This document shows, piece by piece, positions 18,097-26,391 of a DNA stretch of 64,000 bases (positions within the stretch are counted from its first letter, which is position 1; each line of letters starts with the position of its first letter). The stretch is from Anaerolinea thermophila UNI-1 (GTDB taxonomy: Bacteria; Chloroflexota; Anaerolineae; Anaerolineales; Anaerolineaceae): assembly GCF_000199675.1 (NCBI RefSeq), contig NC_014960.1, positions 3,038,001 through 3,102,000 of the forward strand, written 5' to 3'. The translations under genes and the position numbers were made by a program. The notes beneath the pieces are model-generated. The model worked only from the letters and a program-made list of their open reading frames with translations, did no database searches and was not told the origin of the DNA.

Positions 18097-19010
18097 CCCC
18101 AGCGCTCCCGCCGCAGTGCGCTGATTTGATCGCACAACAAGCCAAAGAAAAAGGATTGAATCCCCAGCAGGATGACCAGCGTACCGAATACCGGAAAGCC
18201 CAAATGCACGGTGAAGGCTTTGTAAAAGCCGTAAATCAGCCCGGCAAGGATGAGCAGTGACCCCATCCAGCCAAAGAACTGCAACGGCTTGAAGAGAATG
18301 ACAATATGCAGGATGATCTGGAGTGTGCGCAATCCATCGCGGAACTGCCGAACCGTGCTTTTTCCAATACGCGGCTGAGTCACAATGGGAATGGTACCGC
18401 CAAAATGTTCGTTTTCAATCATCAGCAGGGTGGTCAGGGTAGAAGCGCCAAAGCGTTTAGGGAGCAAAGGAAGATAGCGCAGTAACACTTCTCGTTTAAA
18501 TCCGCGTAACCCTGAATTGAAATCCGGAACGGGTTTACCAACGGCAAAATTCACCGCCAGGCGCAGCAACCACTTTCCCACCACACGTTCCGGGTCTTGA
18601 TACGAATCCCCCATACGTACACCGATACAGTAATCCAACCCTTCACTGATCAGTTTCTGCGCCAGGGCAATTAAATCCTGCGGACGGTGCTGACCATCGG
18701 CATCGTACCAGACGATGAACGGTCTCTGCGCCGCCCGCGCCCCACTGCGAATGGCTGTACCATAACCGCGATTAGCAAGATGCTCAATCAACCGCACTGT
18801 GGGGAACTGGCGCACCATCTGGCTGGTTTCATCGGTAGAGCCATCGTTGATGACTATAATCTCCGCGCCCTGCAATTCGGGCTGTTCCAGCAACCCGCGC
18901 AACACTCCCGCAATGCTGAGGGCTTCGTTGTACGCGGGAATCAGGATACTCAACGATTCCCCAAGCGTTTTTTGAGATTGACTCATTCCCTGCAAACTGC
19001 TCTCCGCCAT
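18093..19010 (-). CDS. Family 2 glycosyltransferase (DPM1/DpgT-like, two C-terminal helices)
   Basis: 305 residues. GT-A domain: SILIPAYNEALSIAGVL (21-37), VINDGSTDETSQMV, NRGYGTAIRSGARAAQ and WYDADGQHRPQDL (DxD-type metal site). Then PDFNSGLRGFKREVL and two membrane helices (about 243-265 and 272-295). It resembles polyprenyl-phosphate sugar transferases. The alternative start MSQSQKTLGESL is possible. Forms an operon with the UPF0104 gene through a GTGA overlap. Confidence 0.9.
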   Translation of the reverse strand: MAESSLQGMSQSQKTLGESLSILIPAYNEALSIAGVLRGLLEQPELQGAEIIVINDGSTDETSQMVRQFPTVRLIEHLANRGYGTAIRSGARAAQRPFIVWYDADGQHRPQDLIALAQKLISEGLDYCIGVRMGDSYQDPERVVGKWLLRLAVNFAVGKPVPDFNSGLRGFKREVLLRYLPLLPKRFGASTLTTLLMIENEHFGGTIPIVTQPRIGKSTVRQFRDGLRTLQIILHIVILFKPLQFFGWMGSLLILAGLIYGFYKAFTVHLGFPVFGTLVILLGIQSFFFGLLCDQISALRRERWG

Positions 19011-19054
19011 GCCCCGATTATACCCTTACCCAGAATTTCCATTTACACCTTACA

Positions 19055-19090
19055 ACAACAAACCGCAGGCAGGGTATCCTGCCTGCGGTT
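19055..19090 (-). terminator. Terminator after the UPF0173 gene
   Basis: 13-bp perfect stem: AACCGCAGGCAGG (19061-19073) and CCTGCCTGCGGTT (19078-19090), 4-base loop. On the minus strand it is followed by TGTTGTTGT, a weak T tract. Confidence 0.75.
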
Positions 19091-19108
19091 ATCCTGCGTG
19101 TGCAAATA

Positions 19109-19792
19109 CTAGAGGGAGAAACTCTCGCCGGGCTTCAGCACATGCACCTTGGCAGAGGTGGCTTCTTCCACCCGTTTTGCCCAGGCGTGCGCATCCTGCT
19201 GAATGAGTTCAAAGGTATTGTAATGAATGGGAATGACGTGCTTGGGACGCAAGAGTTCCACCGCCCGCAGAGCATCATCCGGTCCCATAGTGAAGTTATC
19301 GCCAATGGGCAGTGCCGCCAGGTCAATGCCTTCATCGCCGATGAGCTTCATATCTCCGAACAAGCCGGTATCCTGCGCCAGATACACCTTCTCGCCGGCG
19401 TTGGTAGTGAGCAGGAAGCCCGCCGGGTTGCCGCCATACGAACCATCGGGAAGCGCCGAGCCGTGAATGGCAAAGGTGAGTTTGAGGTAGCCAAAGGGGT
19501 AGCGGTAACCGCCGCCCAGGTGCTGTCCGTGCGTTTTCAGTCCTTTGCGCCCCAGCCAGGAGGAAATTTCAAAGTTGCTGATGACCAGCGCGCCGGTACG
19601 TTTGGCAATCATCTCGGTATCGCCCACGTGATCGCCGTGTCCATGGCTGACCAGAATAAAATCGGCGCGCACCTCGTTGGGTTTGGCGGTTGCCGCCGGG
19701 TTTCCGCTGAAGAAGGGATCCACCAGAAGATGGTAGCCGCCGGTTTCCAGCCCGATGGTAGCGTGCCCGTACCATGTGAAAGTAAGACCCAT
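19109..19792 (-). CDS. UPF0173 metal-dependent hydrolase (metallo-beta-lactamase fold)
   Basis: About 227 residues from ATG 19792 (MGLTFTWYGHAT), chosen for the AGGAGG 6 bases upstream. Metal-binding residues: YGHAT, LVDPFFSGNP, LVSHGHGDHVGD (HxHxDH), IHGSALPDGS, YLAQDTGLFGD and VIPIHYNTF. Length and motifs fit UPF0173 (YtkL-like), cytoplasmic metallo-hydrolases of unknown substrate. Monocistronic, divergent from the nitrite reductase gene. Confidence 0.93.
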   Translation of the reverse strand: MGLTFTWYGHATIGLETGGYHLLVDPFFSGNPAATAKPNEVRADFILVSHGHGDHVGDTEMIAKRTGALVISNFEISSWLGRKGLKTHGQHLGGGYRYPFGYLKLTFAIHGSALPDGSYGGNPAGFLLTTNAGEKVYLAQDTGLFGDMKLIGDEGIDLAALPIGDNFTMGPDDALRAVELLRPKHVIPIHYNTFELIQQDAHAWAKRVEEATSAKVHVLKPGESFSL

Positions 19793-19860
19793 ATCAACCT
19801 CCTCCGGACAAAATTCATCCGCTTTTTTCATTATACAACAGGCTGTTTGCAGGGGAATCT

Positions 19861-19874
19861 TTGCGCTGGCGCAA
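19861..19874. promoter_or_regulatory. Palindrome in the promoter region of the cd1 nitrite reductase
   Basis: TTGCGCTGGCGCAA is an inverted repeat (6-base arms, 2-base spacer) 63 bases before the nirS start codon, between the divergent genes. It resembles Crp/Fnr-family operators in size and TTG..CAA ends but is not the standard TTGAT-N4-ATCAA. A regulator-binding role is inferred only. Confidence 0.4.
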
Positions 19875-19937
19875 ATATAAACCTGACGAAAAGACGTATA
19901 TTGATATTAATACTCATAGTACAAAGGGGATGCCGCC

Positions 19938-22007
19938 ATGAGACGTTTCTTCTTTCTCTGGTTTGTGATTGTTTCTGCTCTGGCGCTTGCCGCCTGCGGG
20001 GAGAAAGCCGCCCCCGCCGCACCTCCACCTACGCAGGAAAGCGCATCCGCCCCGCCCGCCCTGTACAGCGCCGAACTGGCGCGGCAAGCCTTTCAAAAAG
20101 GGGGATGCGGTGCCTGCCATGTGATTCCCGGCGTAGAGGGCGCCGGTGGCACCATCGGACCTGACCTGACCGGCATCGCCCAAACCGCCCAGGGACATCT
20201 GGAAAAAGGCAATTACAAGGGGAAAGCCAAATCCGTGGCTGAATTTCTGGCAGAGTCCATCCGCCAGCCGGATGTTTTCGTGGCTCCCGACTGCAACGGC
20301 TCGCCCTGCCAGAAAGGGCTGATGCCCGCCTCGCTCAGCAATTTGTACAACGAAGAAGAAATTCAGGCAATGGTGCAGTTCCTGATGAATCCTCCCCAGG
20401 AAGAATCTGATAAAGAGGAAAAGCCCACACAAATCTCTGAAGCCCAGCCTGCGGCGGGAAACGCCCCCGCTCTGAGCGATGAGGAATTTGCCTGGGCAAA
20501 GCAGGTGTATTTTGAACGTTGTGCCGGTTGTCACGGTACACTGCGCAAAGGCGCTACCGGACCGGCGCTGACCCCCGACAAAACCCAACCCAAAGGCACA
20601 CTGGCGCTGGCGGCAATTATCTTCAATGGCACGCCGCGCGGCATGCCCGATTGGGGCAAACAGGGCTTTTTCACGCAGGAACAAACCGAAATCATGGCGA
20701 AGTTCCTGCAAAACGCCCCCCCCGCCCCGCCGGAGATGGCGCTGGAGCAGATGAAAGCCTCGTGGAAAGTGCTTGTTCCGCCCGAACAGCGCCCCACCAG
20801 CCCGCAGACACAACGCGATTGGGAGAACTACTTCATCGTCACCCTGCGCGATGCCGGTCAGGTGGCGGTGATTGACGGAGATACCTACGAGGTGGTCAGC
20901 ACGGTGGATACCGGGTACGCCGTTCACATCACCCGCATGTCTGCCAGCGGACGTTATGCCTACGTCATCGGGCGGGACGGGAAACTGGCAATGGTAGACC
21001 TTTGGACCGAGAAGCCTACCAAGGTTGCCGAAGTGCAGGTATGCTATGATGCCCGCTCGGTAGAGGTGAGCAAGTACAACGGCGAACTGGGGAATTTTTC
21101 GGACAAGTACGCGGCGGTGGGCTGTTACTGGCCCCCGCACTTCGTCATCCTGGACGGGCAGACCCTGGAGCCTTTCAAGGTCGTCAGCACGCGCAGTTAT
21201 ACCTTTGACACCGAAGAATATCACCCTGAGCCGCGCGTGGCGAGCATTGTGGCTTCTACCTACAAGCCCGAGTGGATCATCAACGTCAAGGAAACAGGCT
21301 TAATCTGGCTGGTCAATTACGCCGACCCCAATAATCCCACCATCAAGATGATTGAAGCCGCGCGCTTCTTACACGACGGCGGATGGGACGCAACCAAGCG
21401 CTACTTCCTGGTGGCGGCAAATCAATCCAATAAGATTGCCGTGGTGGATGCGCTGGAAGGGAAACTGGCGGCGCTGGTGGATACGCCCGCCGTACCGCAC
21501 CCCGGACGCGGCGCCAACTGGGTTGACCCCGAGTTTGGTCCGGTGTGGAGCACCTCGCACCTGGGCGAAGGGGCGATTGTCTCCATCGGCACCGACCCGG
21601 AAGGGCATCCCGACTCAGCATGGAAAGCCGTGCGGGTCACCCCCCTGCCCGGCGCGGGTAGTCTGTTCATCAAGACGCACCCCAACAGCCAGTGGATCTG
21701 GGTGGATATGGCGCTGAACTCCGACCCGGCGCTGGCGCGCACGGTGTGCGTCGTGGCAAAGAGTGATCCCACCAGGGTGCACAAGTGCTGGGAAATTGCC
21801 GCTTACGGGCGCGCCGTGCACATGGAGTATAACAAACAGGGAACAGAGGTGTGGATCAGTGTGTGGGGCGATGCTTCCAAACCCGGCGAAACCGGAGAAA
21901 TTGTGGTGTATGACGATGCTACCCTGCAGGAAAAAGCGCGCATTCCCAACCTGATTACTCCCACCGGAAAGTTCAACGTCTATAATACCGTTCACGATAT
22001 TTACTGA
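19938..22007 (+). CDS. nirS: Cytochrome cd1 nitrite reductase (NirS-type) lipoprotein with two haem-c domains
   Basis: 689 residues. Lipobox ALALAAC with Cys20, then an Ala/Pro linker. First cytochrome c domain CGACH (Cys57/Cys60/His61) with Met129 as possible axial ligand; second cytochrome c domain CAGCH (Cys194/Cys197/His198) with MPDWG Met. From about residue 275 the d1 beta-propeller follows NirS closely: YFIVTLRDAGQVAVIDGD, GYAVHITRMSASGRYAYVIGRDG (proximal His), EYHPEPRVASIVAS and HPGRGANW (two active-site His), FLHDGGWD, ending TPTGKFNVYNTVHDIY. Both distal His are present, which favours NirS over NirN/NirF. It reduces nitrite to NO. Classic NirS has one haem-c domain and is soluble; this one is membrane-tethered and longer. 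Haem d1 synthesis genes are not in this window. Confidence 0.9.
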   Translation: MRRFFFLWFVIVSALALAACGEKAAPAAPPPTQESASAPPALYSAELARQAFQKGGCGACHVIPGVEGAGGTIGPDLTGIAQTAQGHLEKGNYKGKAKSVAEFLAESIRQPDVFVAPDCNGSPCQKGLMPASLSNLYNEEEIQAMVQFLMNPPQEESDKEEKPTQISEAQPAAGNAPALSDEEFAWAKQVYFERCAGCHGTLRKGATGPALTPDKTQPKGTLALAAIIFNGTPRGMPDWGKQGFFTQEQTEIMAKFLQNAPPAPPEMALEQMKASWKVLVPPEQRPTSPQTQRDWENYFIVTLRDAGQVAVIDGDTYEVVSTVDTGYAVHITRMSASGRYAYVIGRDGKLAMVDLWTEKPTKVAEVQVCYDARSVEVSKYNGELGNFSDKYAAVGCYWPPHFVILDGQTLEPFKVVSTRSYTFDTEEYHPEPRVASIVASTYKPEWIINVKETGLIWLVNYADPNNPTIKMIEAARFLHDGGWDATKRYFLVAANQSNKIAVVDALEGKLAALVDTPAVPHPGRGANWVDPEFGPVWSTSHLGEGAIVSIGTDPEGHPDSAWKAVRVTPLPGAGSLFIKTHPNSQWIWVDMALNSDPALARTVCVVAKSDPTRVHKCWEIAAYGRAVHMEYNKQGTEVWISVWGDASKPGETGEIVVYDDATLQEKARIPNLITPTGKFNVYNTVHDIY

Positions 22008-22025
22008 GTCCTCTAAGGAAGGGTC

Positions 22026-22058
22026 ATCCCCTCCCCCAATTGGGAGGGGATTTTTTAT
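22026..22058 (+). terminator. Terminator after nirS
   Basis: ATCCCCTCCC (22026-22035) pairs with GGGAGGGGAT (22042-22051), followed by TTTTTATTT. It ends the nirS transcript before the pst promoter. Confidence 0.9.
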
Positions 22059-22141
22059 TTCAAGGAACTACGCCACCCATAAGAGGTTTTACCCGAATAT
22101 ATAGACCATGGTGCCATTTTAAGGGCAAGTTTCCCCAAATC

Positions 22142-22195
22142 TTTACATTCTGTTAACCCTGTGATTGACTGACCTTAAACTTCGCCTGATACACT
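22142..22195 (+). promoter_or_regulatory. Pho-box-like promoter of the pst operon
   Basis: TTTACA (22142), TTAACC (22153) and TTAAAC (22175) lie 11 and 22 bases apart, i.e. on an 11-bp helical period, as in Pho boxes built from TTAACA-like direct repeats. A -10-like TACACT follows at 22190-22195 and the pstS start is 46 bases further. A PhoP/PhoB-type response regulator probably activates pst here under phosphate limitation; no such regulator gene is in the window. Confidence 0.6.
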
Positions 22196-22240
22196 CTAAG
22201 CGCAAACCTAGAACCCTACTTTTTTGGAGGAGAATTTTGT

Positions 22241-23308
22241 ATGTCTCGTAAACTCTGGTCTATCGTTTCCGTTTTGATCGTCCTGGCGCTGGCGCTGGCA
22301 GCCTGTGCTCCGGCGGCAACCCCCACGGCGACTCAGCCCCCCACTCAGGAAGAAAAGCCCACTGCTACTCCTAAAGTTGAGCCTACTGCAACGGAAATCC
22401 CTTCTCCCACTCCCACCGTGAATCCCTTTGACCCTGCCGCAGTGAGTGGCGATATCTACACCGCAGGTTCTTCGACGGTCGGTCCTCTCACCGAAGCCAT
22501 CATTGAAATGTTTGTGGCTGATGGTTTTACCGGTCAGGTGAAGAACGACATCATTGGTTCAGGCGCCGGGTTTGAGCGCTTCTGCAAGACCGGCGAGACG
22601 GATATTTCCAACGCTTCCCGCAAGATTAAGGACAGCGAAGTGGAAAACTGCGGCAAACTGAATCCCGCCCGCAATCCCATCGGCTTCCTGGTTGGACTGG
22701 ATGCCATTGCTGTGGTAGTCAATCCGCAAAATGACTGGGTGGAAAACGTCACCAAGGATCAACTTTTCAAACTGTTCACCAGCGCTGAGAAGTGGTCGGA
22801 TGTGGATCCTTCCTGGCCTAACGAGCCCATCCTGCGTTACACCCCCGGCACCGACAGCGGCACCTTTGACTTCTTCGTAGAAGTTGCTGTTCAGAAAACC
22901 GGCAAGATTGAAAAACTCGATGAAGCCAAGAAACTGGTCCTCGAAGCCAAAAACCTGAATGCCTCGGAAGACGACAACGTGCTGGTACAGGGCGTGGAAG
23001 GCAACAAGTACGCTATTGGCTACTTCGGGTATGCTTACTACAAGGGCGAAGGTTCCAAACTTAAAGTCCTGAGCATCGAAGGTATCAAACCCTCTCTGGA
23101 AACCGCTGAAAATGGCACTTACCTGCTCTCCCGCCCGCTGTTCATTTACTCGGATGCCGGTATCATGAAGTCCAAACCGCAGGTGGCTGCCTTCATCCGC
23201 TACTACCTGGAGCATGTGAATGAAGTCATCGAAGAGGTGGGGTACTTCCCGGCTTCTAAGGAAGCAATGGAAAACAACCTCAAACTTTTTGAAGAAGCCA
23301 TGAAGTAA
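22241..23308 (+). CDS. pstS: Phosphate-binding lipoprotein PstS
   Basis: 355 residues. Lipobox LALAAC with Cys22, then a Thr/Pro linker (about 24-60) typical of exported Chloroflexota lipoproteins. Binding-domain text: IYTAGSSTVGPLTEAI (phosphate loop), GSGAGFERFCKTGETDISNASRKI, YTPGTDSGTFDFFVE and NKYAIGYFGYAYY. It captures phosphate outside the membrane and delivers it to PstCA. GGAGGAG ribosome site. First gene of pstSCAB-phoU. Confidence 0.95.
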   Translation: MSRKLWSIVSVLIVLALALAACAPAATPTATQPPTQEEKPTATPKVEPTATEIPSPTPTVNPFDPAAVSGDIYTAGSSTVGPLTEAIIEMFVADGFTGQVKNDIIGSGAGFERFCKTGETDISNASRKIKDSEVENCGKLNPARNPIGFLVGLDAIAVVVNPQNDWVENVTKDQLFKLFTSAEKWSDVDPSWPNEPILRYTPGTDSGTFDFFVEVAVQKTGKIEKLDEAKKLVLEAKNLNASEDDNVLVQGVEGNKYAIGYFGYAYYKGEGSKLKVLSIEGIKPSLETAENGTYLLSRPLFIYSDAGIMKSKPQVAAFIRYYLEHVNEVIEEVGYFPASKEAMENNLKLFEEAMK

Positions 23309-23329
23309 GTCTTTATCGAACCAAATTCC

Positions 23330-23368
23330 TTTCCCCTTCTCCTCTCTCCATGGGGGGAGAAGGGGAAA
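23330..23368 (+). other. Hairpin between pstS and pstC
   Basis: TTTCCCCTTCTCC (23330-23342) pairs perfectly with GGAGAAGGGGAAA (23356-23368). There is no T tract after it. It probably stabilises or processes the pstS mRNA, or weakens readthrough, so that more PstS than permease is made. Confidence 0.65.
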
Positions 23369-23387
23369 TGTTCAAGAGAGGTCATTC

Positions 23388-24341
23388 ATGGAAGTCACCT
23401 TAAACCACTTGAAACGCCCGGAAGAAAGCGCCGTGGATGTTTCAAGGCGCTTGCAAAAGCGCACCCGCTGGGGGGAACTTTTCATTCAAACCTTCCTGTT
23501 TTTGTGCGGTGCGGTCTCTATTTTCACGACTCTGGGAATTGTGTACGAATTGGGCAAAGAAGCCCTGCTGTTCTTTCAAATGCCCGGGGTGACACTGGTA
23601 GAGTTCTTCACCCAAACCGAATGGCAACCTACGGTGGGACGTTTCGGTGTACTGCCACTGGTCAGCGCCACAGTAGTCACTACCGTGATTGCCATGCTGG
23701 TGGCTGTGCCCTTTGGATTGGGCTCTGCCATTTATTTGAGCGAATACGCCTCGGAAAAAGCCCGCAAGATTCTCAAACCCGCACTGGAAGTTCTGGCTGG
23801 CATTCCTACTGTAGTGTATGGATACTTTGCTCTGACTACAGTAACCCCCTTCCTGCGCATTTTCTTTGGAGAAGCCCTGAACATCTATAATATGCTCTCT
23901 GCCGGGTTGACGATGGGCATCATGATCATCCCGCTGGTGGCATCCATCAGCGAGGATGCTCTGCATGCCGTGCCCAACTCTCTGCGTGAGGGGGCCTATG
24001 CGATGGGCGCGACCCGTTTGGAAACCGCTCTCCAGGTGGTCGTGCCAGCGGCACTTTCGGGGATCATCGCCGGATTCATTCTGGGATTTTCCCGCGCCAT
24101 TGGCGAGACGATGATCGTCGCGATTGCCGCTGGCTCGGGTCCAAACTTCACCTTCAATCCCCTGCAATCGGCTGAGACGATGACCGGCTACATCGCCCGC
24201 ATCTCCGGCGGAGACGTAGCCTACGACACCCCGGATTACAACAGCATCTTTGCCATCGGGCTGCTGCTGTTTGGTATCTCCCTGATTCTGAATATCATCA
24301 GCCGACGGGTATCCTCGCGTCTGCGGGAGGTGTACGAATGA
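23388..24341 (+). CDS. pstC: Phosphate ABC transporter permease PstC
   Basis: 317 residues, six membrane helices. Permease core: VATVVTTVIAMLVAVPFGLGSAIYLSEYAS-like segment, LAGIPTVVYGYFALT, and the EAA loop EDALHAVPNSLREGAYAMGATRLETALQVVVP that docks on PstB. It pairs with PstA; stop and pstA start overlap as ATGA, indicating translational coupling. A hairpin precedes the gene. Confidence 0.95.
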   Translation: MEVTLNHLKRPEESAVDVSRRLQKRTRWGELFIQTFLFLCGAVSIFTTLGIVYELGKEALLFFQMPGVTLVEFFTQTEWQPTVGRFGVLPLVSATVVTTVIAMLVAVPFGLGSAIYLSEYASEKARKILKPALEVLAGIPTVVYGYFALTTVTPFLRIFFGEALNIYNMLSAGLTMGIMIIPLVASISEDALHAVPNSLREGAYAMGATRLETALQVVVPAALSGIIAGFILGFSRAIGETMIVAIAAGSGPNFTFNPLQSAETMTGYIARISGGDVAYDTPDYNSIFAIGLLLFGISLILNIISRRVSSRLREVYE

Positions 24342-25567
24342 ACCGCGGTGTGGTTTTATCCGAAACCAGCAACCTCTCTGTCCGCCATCAATGGGGAAAA
24401 TTCTTCCAGGGGCTGTTCCTGTTCTCTACCGTCATCGGGTTGATTGTGCTGGGCATTCTTATCCTCACTGTGGTGGACAAGACCTTCACCCTGGTGGCTG
24501 TGACCAACAAAGTTGACCCTGCCACGCTTGCCGACCGTCCCCTGGAAGAACTCTCCGCCGAAGAATTGCGCCAGATTTTACGCGACAAATTACGCCCTGC
24601 GCGCCTGCGCACCATTGAGCGCGATATGGGGCCCATCGCTCAGATGGGCGAAGCCGACCTCACTGCCCTGATCATGGCGGAAATTGTCAAACCTACCACG
24701 CGCGCATCCTATCCACTCTTTCAATCCCTGACCCGGCGCGCAGAAATTGAAGCCGAGATCCGCAAAGAATACCCGGATGCCCAAATATACTTTAAAGCAT
24801 GGTTGTCCTGGGATTTTCTGCAACGCTCCATGGCAACCAACCCCGATTTAGCCGGGGTACGCCAGGCGATTAAAGGCTCATTGTTGATCATCCTGATTAC
24901 CATCCTGTTCGCCTTCCCAATTGGGGTTGGAGCCGCAATTTATCTGGAAGAGTACGCCGATAAGCGCAACCGCATTAACCGCATTCTGCAAACCAACATT
25001 GAAAATCTGGCAGGGGTGCCCTCCATCATTTACGGGATTCTCGGTTTGGCAGTATTTGTGCGCGCCCTGGCGCCCATCACCTCAGGCGCGGCCTTCGGCA
25101 TGGATGCCGGTAGCGGGCGTACCATCCTTTCCGGCGGGCTGACCATGGCACTGCTGGTGCTGCCCATCCTGATCATCAGTTCGCAGGAAGCCCTGCGGGC
25201 CGTGCCCAACTCTCTGCGCGAAGCCAGTTTCGCTATGGGTGCCACCCGCTGGCAGACCATCTGGCATCACGTCCTGCCCTATGCTCTGCCGGGCATCCTC
25301 ACCGGCACGATTCTCGCCGTGTCGCGCGCACTGGGCGAAACCGCGCCGCTGATTCTGGTGGGGGCATCCAGTTTGATTAACAAAGACCCCCAGAGCGTGT
25401 TCTCGTTCTTCACGGCGCTGCCTTTCCAGATTTACAACTGGACAGTGCGCCCTCAGCCTGAATTTCGGAATATTGCTGCCGCGGCTATTCTCGTTTTGCT
25501 GGCAGTTCTGTTATCATTGAATGCAACGGCCATTGTGCTGCGAAACCGATTGAGTAAGCGACTATGA
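24338..25567 (+). CDS. pstA: Phosphate ABC transporter permease PstA with a large extracytoplasmic insertion
   Basis: 409 residues, against roughly 280-300 for ordinary PstA. After helix 1 (about 28-50) an insertion of some 120 charged residues follows (about 55-175; rich in E, R and K, for example LEELSAEELRQILRDKLRP) before helix 2 (SLLIILITILFAFPIGVGAA). The core is normal: LEEYADKRNRINRILQTNIENLAGVPSIIYGILG and the EAA loop SQEALRAVPNSLREASFAMGATRWQT. ATGA overlaps with both pstC and pstB. The insertion would lie on the outside, where PstS docks. Confidence 0.93.
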   Translation: MNRGVVLSETSNLSVRHQWGKFFQGLFLFSTVIGLIVLGILILTVVDKTFTLVAVTNKVDPATLADRPLEELSAEELRQILRDKLRPARLRTIERDMGPIAQMGEADLTALIMAEIVKPTTRASYPLFQSLTRRAEIEAEIRKEYPDAQIYFKAWLSWDFLQRSMATNPDLAGVRQAIKGSLLIILITILFAFPIGVGAAIYLEEYADKRNRINRILQTNIENLAGVPSIIYGILGLAVFVRALAPITSGAAFGMDAGSGRTILSGGLTMALLVLPILIISSQEALRAVPNSLREASFAMGATRWQTIWHHVLPYALPGILTGTILAVSRALGETAPLILVGASSLINKDPQSVFSFFTALPFQIYNWTVRPQPEFRNIAAAAILVLLAVLLSLNATAIVLRNRLSKRL

Positions 25568-26349
25568 GCGAACAAAACCATTCGAACCATTACGCCATTG
25601 AGACCCGTAACCTGAACCTGTATTACGGGAATTTCCGCGCGGTTAAGGAAGTCAACCTGCAGATTGTACCGCGCAAAATCACGGCCATCATCGGACCATC
25701 TGGCTGCGGAAAAAGCACTGTTTTGCGCTCCTTCAACCGCATGAACGACTTCGTCCCGGGCTTCCGCATGGAAGGGGAAATCCTCTTCCACGGCAAGAAT
25801 CTCTATGCGCCCGATGTGGACCCGGTGCAGGTGCGCCAGTATATCGGCATGGTCTTCCAAAAACCCAATCCCTTTCCCAAGAGCATCTACGAAAACGTGG
25901 CTTGGGGAGCACGCATCAACGGCTACAAGGGCAACATGGACGAACTGGTGGAAGAAGCCCTGCGCGGCGCAGCGCTTTGGGATGAGGTGAAAGATAACCT
26001 GAAAAAGAGTGGACTTTCCCTCTCGGGTGGTCAGCAACAGCGCCTGTGCATTGCCCGCGCGCTGGCGGTTAAGCCGGAAATCATCCTCATGGATGAGCCC
26101 TGCTCAGCACTTGACCCCATCGCCACGCTCAAAATCGAAGACCTGATGCGCGAACTCTCGCAAAACTATACCATCATCATCGTCACCCACAACATGCAAC
26201 AGGCGGCGCGCGCCTCGGACTACACGGCATTCTTTACCATGGATGAAGACCGCGCCGGGGTTATGGTAGAATACGGGGAAACCAGTCAGATTTTTACCAC
26301 CCCGCGTGACAAGCGCACCGAAGATTACATCACCGGGCGTTTCGGGTAA
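25564..26349 (+). CDS. pstB: Phosphate ABC transporter ATPase PstB
   Basis: 261 residues. Walker A GPSGCGKST (44-52), Q-loop MVFQKPNPFP, signature LSGGQQQRLCIARAL, Walker B IILMDEPCSALDP, switch His in IIIVTHNMQQA. The KPNPFPKSIYENVAWG phrase and C-terminal FTTPRDKRTEDYITGRFG are diagnostic for PstB. It powers phosphate uptake by PstCA. Confidence 0.97.
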   Translation: MSEQNHSNHYAIETRNLNLYYGNFRAVKEVNLQIVPRKITAIIGPSGCGKSTVLRSFNRMNDFVPGFRMEGEILFHGKNLYAPDVDPVQVRQYIGMVFQKPNPFPKSIYENVAWGARINGYKGNMDELVEEALRGAALWDEVKDNLKKSGLSLSGGQQQRLCIARALAVKPEIILMDEPCSALDPIATLKIEDLMRELSQNYTIIIVTHNMQQAARASDYTAFFTMDEDRAGVMVEYGETSQIFTTPRDKRTEDYITGRFG

Positions 26350-26391
26350 AAGCCTGTTCAAATTCTGAAAGAAAGGGGTATAACCAAGCCC

